Assembly: GCA_963565915.1 (NCBI GenBank)
Contig: OY751491.1
Location: 62,001 to 126,000 of the forward strand
Direction of reading: 5' to 3'
Source: Entoloma clypeatum
Taxonomy: Eukaryota > Basidiomycota > Agaricomycetes > Agaricales > Entolomataceae
DNA: 64,000 nt
Under the pieces are notes generated by a model. That model was not told where the DNA came from. It saw only the letters and a program-made list of their open reading frames with translations, and made no database searches. Both the position numbers and the translations under genes were made by a program. The number at the start of each line of letters is the position of its first letter. Positions within the stretch are counted from its first letter, which is position 1. This document shows positions 21,078-32,160 of this stretch, piece by piece.

Positions 21078-22804
21078 ATGGTTGGGAGTCTGCACGTGAC
21101 CTCGCCGCCTCACATCGACATTGACAACGACGGGATGGACTGTACCAACTGCGAACTCAAACAACGCCAGTTCTATTGCGATAATTGCCTCAGAACCCAG
21201 TACGTATTATCCTCACATAAATCCTAGATAGATCCTTTCCCAACTCCCTCGAACAGCATTCGCGATTTCCGCAACCAAACCCAGCATTTTGCATCCGACC
21301 GTCAAGATCAGATATTCAAAGCTTCCAAGGCGTTAGAAGCAATACAACCTGTGCGAATACGCAGAGCTACGCTTTCGGATTATCAGAGTAGGGTGGATGA
21401 CGTCTTGGGTGGCTTGGCGAGGTTGCGGAAGGAGAATGATAAGAGTGCGTTTGAAATACCTCTTGTCATTGTACATCGCTGAATGCTTCTTAGAACGAGA
21501 GAGGCTGAGAGCGCTGCGAGCGGGTCTGGCAGAGAGGAGACGGACTTTGTCCGCTGCAAAGCTGTTGCCACCGGCTTTGCCGAATTATACGGCTTCCTGG
21601 GAAGCACGGCAGGTCAACGCTCTTTCCGTGTCTCTGGCACGGGCACGCTCGGGGCTGGTGCAGGAGCTCGTCGAGGTGTTCAATGTCGTTGAGGTAGGAG
21701 GCAGGCCGCCGATTGGAGGCAAGGCGGGTACAAAGGGAGAATGGACGATCGGGGACTTGATTCTTCCCGTCCCGGGCGATATTCGACGTGTGTTTTTCGT
21801 GTTTTTGCTCTTGTGGTCTCCGAATATTGATAGTCTCGCGTGTATAGGGTACCCTCCAGATCATATCAATGCCGTGATCACGCATACAATCCACTTTCTT
21901 TCATTGCTCACTTTCTACCTCGGCGTCAAACTCCCGTTTCAAATCGCTTGGTCCGGGGAAAAGCTTGGGGTAGGGCAACCCTCCATCGGCGCGATTCAAG
22001 GTGCAGAGTACGGCGGCTGGGCAAAGTACGTCGGTTTCTTCCTGTATCTATCTTTCACCACGTCTTATCAGGATACAGGTGGCACACGAAACATCCCCTG
22101 CACCTCTCTTCCAACCCCGACACCCCCACCACATCAACATCAACAACTAAGACTACCACATCTTCGTCCAACCCCAGCACACCCACATCCAAATACCCAC
22201 CACCTCCCTCTTCCTCACCCTCCTTTCCCCGCGGACCCACCACCACCATCCGCCAGCGCGCCAACTCCAATTCCACCATCCCCATGTCCCTGTCCCTGTC
22301 GGAATCCTACATCGAGCCGGACCCCTCCCCAAAATCCTCGTTCACGACCGCCCTCGCAATGCTGCTCTACAACGTCTGCTACCTCGCCTACACACAGAAC
22401 GTCGACGTCCCGCTTAGCCAGGCAGGTGACGTGCTGAGCAACTTGTGGAGCGTGTGCTGCAGCGCCGAATTGGGGAGGTAAACCATGTTTTCTTCCCATG
22501 GGTATCGATACATTGCGCTCATTCATTGCCTTCTGTTCCCCCCCCCCCTCCATCATTTTCAACGCATAGGAAATCACACGAAACGGCCCCACACCTCCTC
22601 TCACCGACTCCACCCGCCTTCCCGCTCGATTTTGCGCAGCTCCTGCAGGCCACGACGGCGAATCCTGCCTCGCGCCTCCGCCCCCGGGCATCCGCAACGG
22701 GAAGAATGAAACCGTTCAGCTCTGGAGGGAGGAAGGAGGTCAGTGTCGTGGAGGAAGAGGAGGATGGTTGGGATCTGGTGGAGGGAAGCGATTCGGGGTT
22801 ATAA
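21078..22804 (+). CDS. ATG14: ATG14/UVRAG-family autophagy protein
   Basis: Six exons: 21078-21199, 21257-21444, 21494-21787, 21848-22025, 22079-22477, 22570-22804, all joined in frame by GT-AG introns of 49-92 bp. The N-terminus carries the CxxC pair pattern CTNCELKQRQFYCDNC followed by IRDFRNQTQHFASDR. A basic coiled-coil region comes next (RRVDDVLGGLARLRKEND, RERLRALR, AERRRTLSAAKLLP). The core has the family signature VQELVEVFNVVEVGGRPP, GEWTIGDLILPVPGDIRRYPPDHINAVITHTIHFLSLL and KLPFQIAWSG. Ser/Thr/Pro-rich and acidic tails follow. The family provides the targeting subunit (Atg14 or Vps38/UVRAG) of the Vps34 PI3-kinase complex in autophagosome formation or endosomal sorting. Sequence alone does not separate the two firmly. 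A second in-frame ATG at 21135 would still include the CxxC motifs. Confidence 0.85.
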
Positions 22805-22996
22805 TCATGAAGGTGTCGGGACATGTACTTGCATGAAGGAAACAGTGCGTTGAAGTGAACGTGCTCCTCGGTTTCTCTGCCTTTTCGAACGAAGTTGAAA
22901 CCCTCTACACTACCCTGGCCACTACCAGTTACGAAGAGGGAATCGTTTCCCGTCTTCCAGATGAAAAGAAAAGTTGGTGTGACCGGCTAGCCTGAT

Positions 22997-23070
22997 TGGC
23001 CAACATGAGGATTGAACCCAAGACCTTCGTGCGATTAGCACGACGCTCTAACCAACTGAGCTAGTCGGCA
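22997..23070 (-). tRNA. tRNA-Ile (AAT)
   Basis: The minus strand folds with D-arm AGCTCAGTTGGTTAGAGC, anticodon stem TCGTG/CACGA around loop CTAATCG (anticodon AAT), T-loop TTCAATC and 3' end TTGGCC plus A. There is no intron. The first acceptor pair is T-C where G-C is usual and the T-stem has a mismatch at its base, so the gene may be slightly decayed. It lies 190 bp after ATG14. Confidence 0.8.
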
Positions 23071-24208
23071 TGCTCCGTTCGAAATTGGCAGACTCAAACC
23101 ACAGTTGCGTTATTACGACTACAACAACATCGAGGTTTGCCGACTTCTTCCGCCTCCTCTAACCTTGCAACTTCAAGTTCGCGTCGCGCAGATAATGGGC
23201 AGTTGCCCGTCAAGACTCGAGGCCGTGATAGCTCAAGTACTACGGCTCTTCTAGTGACTGTACTGTTGGACGTTTTTTGACCATTTTGTGCCCCATCTGC
23301 TGACGTATAGTTCCCCAAAGCTGGTCCAAATGGTTCTCGTCAAGAGCCCCAGATTCCGTATTGCCATCGCCTATGACAGGCAAGGTCTGTCGGTATATCC
23401 GATCCCCAGATGAAAAAGTCTTCGTCATCTGGCGTGTTTTGAAGCTGCCAAGTGGATCACTGCCACCACCCCGGACCTTCTTGCCCTCTCCCCGGCATCA
23501 AAACTGCCCAGCGACGCCCAAATTTCAAACTATATGCGGAGGTCTCTATCACACGAGTGCCTCAGTCGATTTCTTTTTCAAAAGCTCTGAATTGCCGATC
23601 GTCTGCCGCTCTCGCTGTCAGAAAAATAGAGATGTAGTACGTCTTTGCTCAAACTCACAGGTTTCCACTCCGAAGCTGACCACCGCGGATGTCCCAAAGG
23701 CGGATCCAGACGAGCTCTATAAATCAAAACCCTTGAATCACGAACTGCCTTGCTTGTCAATGTGCCGCTCTTCCGTATGCGCGCCTGCAGACCTCTGTAC
23801 TCAAATTTGAATGCCCCACAAGTCTTGAAGACGCTACAATCCTAGATCGAATCAGCGCTGTTCCGTTGGATCACCAAGACTCGCTCGCGCGATCATCCTG
23901 GATCCTACTAACTTGATCATGAAACGACGATGCAGCAGCAGCGAACGTACCTCTATTGACTCACCGAGATACATAGCCACAGCCCTCCGCCTGGTCATTC
24001 TCATTACTTCGCGAGAGATCCGGATTCTCTTGAGGTTGAACTGACTTTTACGATTGACATAACTCAAATATAGTAACTACTCCCAGTTGACTTGAGTCCG
24101 CGGCTCAAGTTGAGTACCGCGAATTTACCATCAAAAATGCTTCTAGAATCTCACCCCTTTCTTCGAATCCACCGTTGAAAAGACTCCATTTCTCGCTGGG
24201 TATCAAAG
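23071..24208. other. No recognised gene
   Basis: Medium open frames on both strands (for example 23361-23810) lack motifs or convincing splice joins. A decayed coding region on the minus strand cannot be excluded. The last about 100 bp resemble the region before 29158 and belong to the duplicated block. Confidence 0.4.
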
Positions 24209-24650
24209 ATGCTCCCCCTCATCTCCCCCTACCTCTTCCTCATAGCTTTCGGCTTCGTAGGCTTATCTCCAGCCAGAGCCGTCAACCTCAAGCAGGCGGA
24301 TACTCATGTGCGTGTACGATACCGATGCCTATACGTCCCCCAATTTCCCCACGTACCTTCCTTTCGCCAGACCAGGCCTGCAGCGGCTAGTGCCTTCCCC
24401 ACGGGATGCAAAGACACGGGTAGGACGCTTTTGTGTTGCACTTTCAAAACCGTACGCCCCCGGCTTAGTAACCCCCCTCGTGGTCATGACTCATGACGTG
24501 TACGTTTGCAAAAGAAACTCCGAGAACATGAAGACGAAAGAGGCTTCAACTGTACGAAGAACCCGTCCGATCCGTGCAGTCCTGGTGTCGACTCGGAACG
24601 GGAGATTGGGTGCTGTGTAGAGACCAGTGCTGTAAGTGTGAAATCAATAC
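24209..24650 (+). CDS. Small secreted cysteine-rich protein, copy 1 of the duplicated block
   Basis: It starts at an ATG followed by a signal peptide (MLPLISPYLFLIAFGFVGLS, then PARA) and the shared motif LKQADTH. The frame continues best as a spliced gene: an intron starting GTGCGTGT after ADTH, a second exon with AAASAFPTGCKDT, another intron starting GTAGGACG and ending in GCAAAAG, then an exon coding for GFNCTKNPSDPCSPGV and EIGCCVETSA, which supplies a cysteine-rich C-terminus. The splice sites are inferred. The family is not recognised. Its paralogue at 29158 has the same signal-peptide and ADTH region but a degraded C-terminus. Both copies lie just beyond the 3' end of a P450 pseudogene on the opposite strand. 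Confidence 0.55.
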
Positions 24651-24939
24651 CTACCATTCCGGTGACTCGGAACTGATGCGATGAGGAGTAGCCGAGTGAC
24701 CCGGGCCATGCTCGCGCGTTCTGGTGTAATGCTGATTTGAAATTCTAGCCGCGGAGACTCCGTGGGATGGTGGATGCGTGAGGCGGAGAGGACAGGACTC
24801 GGAGGTACATACTTGGAGCGGGACACATCTCTTGTCCCAGGCCCGATTTCCCATCGTTCCCAGTTCGTCGTCTCGGGCAGGGCTTATACAAATATCCGCT
24901 GACACGATCTCGATAAATGAGCCTGGAACGCAGGTGACT

Positions 24940-26330
24940 TCTCACTCCTACTCACCCCTCCTGACGACAAGCGGCACTCGCGGACCGTCCCTCGCCCGCC
25001 ACCTTCGGCGTCGCCAAAATCGACCGATGGCTCACCAGATTCGTCGCTGGACCGGCAGATAGCTCAAGTCTGTGCGTTTTGCATGGAGTGGGTGAGTGGT
25101 ATCGTGTCGTCTTCGTTCATCAGCAAATCAGACATGTGCTATGGCTGCTATGGGCACTATAGGGCACTACATTCTCAGGGATGTATGCTACAGAGCACTA
25201 TGTAGCACTCTGTAGCACATGTCTGATTTGCTGATGTTTGCCTACGACGTAAGGACTACACGATGAGAAGCTTACACAAGGCGAAGAAAAAAAAACTTTA
25301 CTGACTACACGGGTGATGTCAGGCCCCAAGGGATACATTCCCAATATCTCGCACGTGAACGCGTCGATGTAAGGCAAGCCACTGTTTGTGAGCTGGTCGC
25401 ACGTCGGATCTTCGCGCGGACCCGTTCGACACCAGGCATGTACAAAGCATGAGGTACCCACTCACTTGCAGTTTCGCAGCCCGCGACGATCCAGAGATGC
25501 TTCCGAGTTCGTATCAGCATGATCTTAGTGAGCAGGTAAGATTTGGAAGCATACCATCTACCAGCAAGTGCTGCTTCGATTACTTAGTCTCACACGAAAC
25601 ACGCCGAGACATACCTGACCCACGATCTCGTCAATGGACATTTGAAAATTCGAACTCGCGCTCTCCGACTTGACTAAAAACAATCGTCACATCATCAGTG
25701 CCGCGTGAGTTGTCACAAATTTGAAATGGGCCACCTACTCTGCCAGTGAGCGCTCATGCATCTACGTGTCCAACCACCTGCGAAGAACCTAGTCGACTTA
25801 TCAACCTGCCCACCCATCGCTTTCGCCTGCTTTGCTTTGGGCCGCTCCTGCCAGTGTCGAACTCTATGATCATGTGTCCGCTGATTGGGGATTCTCGGAA
25901 AGACCACTCGGAAAGAGCGGCCCGAGGACGAAATTGAGCATGATGAAGAAAGAGGGCCAGTCAAGGGCGGTCATGAGGGGCGCATTGACCTTCTCTTCAT
26001 CCTTTGCGATCTTGATACGCCTCAACGATAAACAGACATGCGATGTCTGCGCTGCCGATGTCGTTGACCCTCTTGGCATCGCCACCAAACCCACACAGTT
26101 ACAAGCACAAACACAACTGTTGCCTACTCTTCACGCCCAGCTCGGGCTCCCCAAAGCAGCTAAACCAAACAGTCGAAAGCCTTCGTTTCGCACCCAAAGT
26201 CGCAGTGGGAGAAGCCGCCGATCCCAACGCTATCGAGCCCGGTGTGGTTCATCTGCCAAGAGCGTCTGATGGGCGTTGCTGCTTCCACCTCGTTGCAGGT
26301 TCCGTGGGAAGGTGAGTTGACATTATCTTG
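24940..26330 (-). pseudogene. Cytochrome P450 pseudogene, copy 1
   Basis: On the minus strand it aligns along its length with the P450 at 29860-31952: LDSVGIGGFSH, the LGPLFPS/NQRTH block, an I-helix remnant reading AGCETA where AGYETTA is expected, DAFTCEILGMYPLGPDITRVVS, and a C-terminus GPRVPLVVRR. The ExxR arginine is a glycine (EILG). The exon with the haem-binding cysteine is deleted between about 25085 and 25090 relative to the other copy, and a 119 bp MITE sits at 25118-25236. Family P450s are about 500 residues; this copy also lacks its N-terminus, ending where the GH32 promoter begins. It cannot encode an active monooxygenase. Confidence 0.8.
25118..25236 (-). mobile_element. 119 bp MITE, copy 2
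   Basis: This is the exact reverse complement of the element at 19182-19300. It is inserted in P450 copy 1 with a TT target duplication; the undisrupted site can be read in the paralogue at about 30405-30416 (GTCTTCGTTTGCC). Confidence 0.88.
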
Positions 26331-26408
26331 CCCGATATATATATGCGAATATGCCGCAGCTTGTCAGCCCTCTGACATGACATGGCCTGAACGTTTTGCC
26401 ACCCGGGT

Positions 26409-26414
26409 TATAAA
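26409..26414 (+). promoter_or_regulatory. Possible TATA box of the GH32 gene
   Basis: TATAAA lies 38 bp before the start codon, implying a very short leader if it is used. Confidence 0.4.
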
Positions 26415-26451
26415 CTCGGATGATGGGAGTTTTCTCTCACTCTCCCAAAAA

Positions 26452-28917
26452 ATGCGCTCCCAATCGTTAGCGCTGGCCATTGGCTGTATTGGCCTCGTCA
26501 ACGCCAGCATCGTGTCATCTACAACCACCTGCGATACAAATCGAGACGCCCTTCCTGGGAATCTGACGCAATGCGGTAACTCGACCTTGTTTTTCATCTG
26601 GCGACCAAAGGCGAGGTTCCTCGCTCCCGAAGGATGGATGAATGATCCTCAGGGCAAGAATTCCCCTCCCTTTGGCTTTTACATGATCCTAACGATAATA
26701 TGATATCCATAGGCCTCTTCCAACGAGCTGACGGTTCCTTCCACGCCGGGTATCAATGTCACCCGCAGGTCGATAATTTGCCTAGTTTTGGCCTCACGTC
26801 TAACATACTCTATAGCATTATCAATGGGGAAACATATCTCAATGCTCCGCATTCTCAAATGACTTGACGTATTGGCGAGACGGTGAGCAACGATATCCCT
26901 AGTCGGGTTCTCTGTTTCAAAATCCTCGAAGCGAACGGATGGGAGAGTCCTAAAACCCTCGTTGGTTACTCTCGCTTCCTGTGACGCGCCGAGCCTCTAA
27001 CACTGGTGATTATAGTGGCCCTCTGAAATATATGACATTCGCGGAGTCTTCGATGGATCCATTATTACCAATGGATGGAACGGATATCCAACCACGATCT
27101 ACACGTCGACTTTCCCAGGTCCACTCGGTGCAACCAGTTCTCCAGCTGAACCCGAAGGGGTGGAGACTCAAAGCATAGCCTATACGACCGACGGTGGCGC
27201 CAGTTGGGTTAAACTCGAGTTTGGACCGAATGGTAACCCCGCCATCTGTGAGTGACGTCGTTCAAGTTCTTCGTATATACGAAGCGAATTCAATTAATGA
27301 TTCATAGATGAATGGCCCATGCAAAACCTTACCGGATTCCGTGACCCGTATGCCTTCGAATCAGCAATTCTGTCCAAAATGCTCCAAGGAATTACAAATA
27401 ACGCAACCGGTCCTAACTTCCTGACCATCTCCGGTGGCATCCGCGCCGATTCGAACCAATCCTCTACCGGGCCGCGTCTCATGCTCTATCGCCAAACGTC
27501 ACCAAACGATCTTCTCCATTGGACGTACCTCGGTCCACTACTCTCGCCGTCTGGCCTGTCGAGCTTCTCCGAATGGAGTGGCAACTTTGGGATCAATTTT
27601 GAAACCAGTGGAGTCACGAGGTTGAACGAGCAGGGGATGGCGTATGATGACGGGCATGATCCGAGGGCTATGAATATCATTGGTTTGGGAACCGAGCAAG
27701 GGAGAGATGCAAGTCATGAAAACCATTGGTCTCTTTGTGAGCTCTTGTCCTACGATTTTTTGGTAGTGATTTGCTCTGACGCGAACGAGGGGCCGCGGCT
27801 ACCTTCCATAACCAAGGAAACGGCATCGGTTCGTCTCTGGATGCGGTTGGCGTCGTTGATTGGGGAAGAGTCTACGCATCCATCTTCTTTCCTGTCTCAA
27901 AAAATCGTTCGGTTTTGGTCGGGTGGGCGTATGTCAGTACTTCCGACCGCTCTCAAATCCTCGCCCGCTCTGATCATGCATGTAGGAAGATGACGAGAAT
28001 TTGGTTTTAACCCCACAACGAGGATATCAAGGAGCATTTACCCTCTTCCGCGATCTGTTCCTCAAGGTGACCCGTAACGTAGATCCTAATTCGCCTGGTT
28101 TGAACGAGACGGGAAGTTGGAAGGTATGGAACGAAGCGGACGGTAGCAAGTCCGTCGTAACGGTGAGAATTGCCAAGCATCCCAGGCCTGCTTCTTTTTT
28201 ATGAACCCTCTACAGGTCGGGCAAAGGATAGTCCCTGAGACCCTCCAAGCTTATCGATCCAGCTCCACGGTCTCCTCTCCCGCCTCAACGTATTTCATCG
28301 GAACCGCTGGATACAAACCATTCCAGACTCAACCATCGTCGCCGCATTATGCGATCAACGCAGCATTGCGTTTCCAAGGCGGTGGTGCTTCAGATTTGCC
28401 ACAAGCCGGATTTAGGGTCCTCGCGAGCGAGCAAGAATACACGGACATCTACTATGACCCCAAAAACGAAACGCTTGTCATTGACAGGACGCATAGCACC
28501 CTGATTACCAGTTGTGCGTATTCGTCCCCCCCCCGGACCCGATCGTTTCATTGACAAATTACAGATGGAAACGAAACTGAATACGGAAAGTTACGGCTCT
28601 GGAATATTACAACAGGCGGCACGACAGTTCGCGAAAATCTAAATCTGACCATTATCGTGGACAATTCCGTCATCGAAGTATACGCCAACGATGTCACTGT
28701 CATTACCACACGTGCGTACCCTTGGCTTCTGGCATCCAAGGGAGCAGGGTTCCTCGTCAAAAACGGTGGTGCCAACTCGAGAGTTTACTATTCGGATATG
28801 GAGCTTTGGGATGGTCTGATCAACGCGTGGCCTGATCGGCCAGCGGACACCAGGAAGGGGTTGGTTTACGATGGGCCTTTGACGAATGGACCTTGGAATA
28901 TGTGGGCAGGAAATTAG
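26452..28917 (+). CDS. Secreted GH32 glycoside hydrolase (invertase/fructanase type)
   Basis: A multi-exon gene with a signal peptide (MRSQSLALAIGCIGLVNAS). The catalytic nucleophile is the Asp of WMNDPQG (about 26635-26653). The first intron (26654-26712) is of the GC-AG type (AGG|GCAAGA ... CCATAG). Then come LFQRADGSFHAGYQCHPQ, HYQWGNISQC, WPSEIYDIRGVFDGSI, the transition-state motif GFRDPYAF (about 27340), and NFETSGV where the acid/base Glu is expected (the usual motif is WECP). Next are NHWSLWAAATFHNQGNG, VDWGRVYASIFF, VGWAYEDDENLVLTPQRGY and a C-terminal beta-sandwich ending WNMWAGN. At least seven introns keep the frame. GH32 enzymes hydrolyse sucrose or fructans outside the cell. Length and motifs look complete, and it is flanked by two copies of a duplicated block whose P450s are dead. 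Confidence 0.88.
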
Positions 28918-29157
28918 GCGTTCGTCGTACGCTGTGGGCCTTGGGTGCTTTTATGCGCGTAATACTGATAGAAGGAATGAATAACGAACCTGGGGCTTCG
29001 ACTTGGAGTCAGTCTTTTTCTAGACCACTTGACGACAAGATCGGACCTCGGCCAACACGCACGCTGACGAGAGTCGGATGAGCGGATCCGGAGACTCCCT
29101 TTGATCGGCCTTCTACTATCTAGTAAAAGACTTCTATCCTCACGTCGGTTATCAAAG

Positions 29158-29600
29158 ATGCTCGCCTTCTGCACTCTCAACACTCTCAGGCCTTTCCTTA
29201 TCTCTTTCAGTTTCGTCAGCCTATCTCCAGCCACAGCCGTCGACATCAAGCAGGCGGATACCCATGTACATGAATATCCGCCGTATGCATATTTCCCCCA
29301 TACATTCTTTTACCCAGGGCATGCCTATGCTATAGCCGCAACGTCCCCGACGGCCGGGGATGCAAAGATAAGAACAGGACCCTGCTGTGTTGCACTTTTA
29401 AAAGTGTACTACGCCCTTATTTCTGCCGTCCCCTCGTCGTCGTTGACTGACGACGTGTACGTTTGCAAAAGAAACGTCTCCGAGAATGTGAAGAGAAAAG
29501 AAGGGGGTTGACCGTACGAAGAACCCGTTCAACCAGCACAGTGCCACAGTCCTGTTATCGAACGGGAGATTGTGTACCGTAAAGAGGGCAGTACTGTAAG
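29158..29600 (+). pseudogene. Small secreted protein, degraded copy 2
   Basis: It has a signal-peptide-like N-terminus (RPFLISFSFVSLSPATA) and VDIKQADTHV, matching copy 1 at 24209, and the downstream intron/exon remnant (GACGTGTACGTTTGCAAAAG) is shared almost exactly. The C-terminal exon that in copy 1 encodes CTKNPSDPC...GCC is altered so that the cysteines are mostly gone (TKNPFNQHS...). Either a diverged gene or a pseudogene; the latter is more likely. Confidence 0.55.
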
Positions 29601-29859
29601 TGTGGTAGCAATTGCGATGAACGGATGCGATGAAAAGTAGCCAAGTGACCCGTAATGCCGATTCGACATTTCAGTCACAGAGACTTCATAGGATGGCGGA
29701 TATCCGGGAGAGGTAGAGTGGGAAGGCATCTCGATTTGCAATCGTTTCCATTTCGTCGTCTCGAGCAGGGGCACGGAGTTCAAGTCCTCACATAAATACC
29801 CACTGACACATTCCAATCTCGATCAATAACTTAACTCCCCACCACCGGAGAATCCCCTC

Positions 29860-31952
29860 CTATCCAACCCTCCTGACAACAAGCGGCACCCGCGGACCGT
29901 CCTCGCCAGCCACCTTCTACCTCACCAAATCGACCGATGGCTCTCCGGCTTCGTCTCCGGACCAGCGGGCAGCTCGAATAAAGAATTGCGGACGAGGACA
30001 CACATCACCGCCTAGCCAGAAGTTTGCGTTGCGTCAGAAAGACGGAAAGACATCGGAACAGCAACCAAGGAACGCTTCCAGACTCAATGCAAGAGAAAAC
30101 TCTTTCTTACCCTGAACTCCGTCAATGCAAATTTCCTTCCCAAACACGTCCTCGGTCCAAACGCGAAGGTTAGGAGGTATCTGCACCCCTGCACCTCCTC
30201 CTTCCTTGATTTTGTGCTCTTAGCATCTCCTTCGGAAACTAACCACCGCCCCGGATCAAACTTGGCCCCGTCCGCTCCCCACAGTGCCTCTGATCTATTC
30301 ACACCTGCGATGGGGACTCGCACAAACGTGCCCTTGGCAACGAAAACGCCGTCGACCAGCGTCCCGGATGCGGTTTTGATGGGGTGGGTGAGTGGGATCA
30401 TGTCGTCTTCGTTTGCCTAGGCGAGGGCAACACGATGAGAAAACATCCACAAGGCGAAGAAAACGGGGTTTTTTGTTGGAAGGTTTACTGACCACACGTG
30501 TCAATTCAGGCCCAGCGGGGTAACATCTCGCACGTGAACGCGTCGAGGTAGGGCAAGCCATTTGTGAGCTGGTCGTACGTCGGATCTTCACCATCCGCAA
30601 GCTCGCGGCGGAGCTCGGCGCGCAGGGCGTCTTGTATTTCCGAATGGCGCGAGAGTTGTATGAGGGCCCACTGTTGAGATTTATCTCAGAAATTCCCTCG
30701 AAACAGGGGAAGAACACGTACAGTTAACGTGACTAGATCAATCCCAGTCAACACCAGGCATGTACCAAGCATGAATACCCACTCACCTGCCGTCGTTTCG
30801 TAGCCCGCGACGATCAATAGATACTTCCTAGTTCAGATCAGCATGATTCTGGTGAGCATGTAAGATTTGGCGTACCATCTACCCAGCGAATGTTGCTCTG
30901 ATTAAAATCTTGATCTCGCACGAGACACGCAGAGACATACCTGAGCCACAATCTCGTCAATGGACATCTGAACATTCGAGGTCGCGCTCTCCGACTTGAC
31001 CATGGAGAATCGTCACATCAGTGCCGCGAAAGCTGACACCAAAACGGGCCACCTACTGAGCGCTCCAATGATCGACTTATCAACCTGCCCATCCAAGGCC
31101 TTCTCCTGCTCTGGCTTAGCACGATCTAACAGCCCCTGCGATATCTCCTTCACGCTCCTGACGAATTCTCTGAGTGTGTGGGTCCGTTGATTGGGGAGCC
31201 TCGAAAAGACACTCGGGAAGAGCGGCCCGAGGACGAAAGTGCGCATGATGGAGAAAGAGGGCTTGATGGAGCCGAAGGATTCCAGGGCGGTCATGACGGG
31301 GGAGGTTTTGCCTCTGAAGTCGTGGGAGAAACCGCCAATCCCGATGCTATCGAGCCTATAAATAGTGGGAAGGAAGGTCAGACGATTGGAGTGTGGAATA
31401 AGAAGCAACTGCCGCACGAGATGTAGTTCATCCTGGAGATGGGGAACGTGAGAGCAGAATGTAGGGAACAACGAGAGAGACTCATCATGCTTGAACGTCG
31501 ATTGTGACAGAATTTTTCTGGCTGGATTCAAAGGACGAATCTTTCAGCTATGATATGAGATTACGAAGAGGTATGATGACCATCGAAGTCTCAAGTTACC
31601 TTGTAAGCGGAATCCAAAAAGAGGAAAATGAGATTTCGAATGGCATTGTTAGAGAAGGCGGAGGATAAGGCTCTTCGCTGTCTAATAAGGTGGTAAGGCA
31701 TACTGCCATTTTTCAACACGATCAGATGCGAAACGAACCTTTTATGAGTATCCCCCTCCATGACTAGTAAAATATTGCCAAACTTGAACGGACGAATGAA
31801 GTGACGAAAAATTTCATAGATGATGTAGAAAACTCACCAGCTGTTGAGAAAACAGCCCACAAACATTGGCTGGTGGTATGTTGACGTGTCCTTCGCCAAA
31901 TTGTGTGCGATTGCCTTAAGGTCAGCGGTCACCTAACATCTTGGAGCTGAGA
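29860..31952 (-). pseudogene. Cytochrome P450 pseudogene, copy 2 (main part)
   Basis: On the minus strand, exons read KAIAHNLAKDTSTYHQPMFV (31930-31870), FGNILLVMEGDTHKR, QRRALSSAFSNNAIRN, SIGIGGFSHDF, the I-helix AGYETTA (30786-30830), PIKTASGTLVDGVFVAKGT, the haem motif FGPRTCLG (about 30131-30160, Cys present), and LVRNSLFELPAGPETK. Damage: a frameshift at 31940, two adjacent TGA codons after VTIDVQA (about 31480), loss of the ExxR arginine with a shift after DAFTCEML (about 30530), and a stop plus frameshift before KVAGEDGPRVPL (about 29920). It ends abruptly at the left end of the Plavaka-like transposon; its 5' exon is on the other side at 45370. Fungal P450s of this kind oxidise small hydrophobic molecules at the ER. 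Confidence 0.88.
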
Positions 31953-31953
31953 T

Positions 31954-32110
31954 CCGGTCAAAAATGACTCCGAGTCCATCCGAGAAATCCGAGCTGTGCC
32001 ATAAGTTCCGATAAGATCTGAATTAGTCCGAAAGGCTGTACAGCCACGTCCGAGAAATCCGAGCTGTGCCATAAGGATCTGAATTAGTCCGAAAGGGTGT
32101 ACAGCCACGT
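31954..32110 (+). repeat. Left terminal repeat and subterminal tandem repeat
   Basis: After the TIR, a unit of about 61-70 bp is repeated twice (31979-32048 and 32049-32110). Both copies run from TCCGAGAAATCCGAGCTG to GTACAGCCACG; the second lacks 9 bp. Such zones are transposase-binding regions in CACTA elements. Confidence 0.8.
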
Positions 32111-32160
32111 CATCAAATCACCTCGTTGGACGCCCCAAGTTCAGTCGAACACATTCTTTC

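Noticed and set aside
21840..22481. An alternative 213-codon frame rich in Ser/Thr/Pro overlapping ATG14
   Set aside because: Its second half is the true ATG14 exon 5; the first half is intron and another frame. Splicing at 22025/22079 explains it.
30084..30401. A short intact P450-like protein with haem motif
   Set aside because: It is one exon of a damaged P450 gene with stops and frameshifts on both sides, not a gene of its own.
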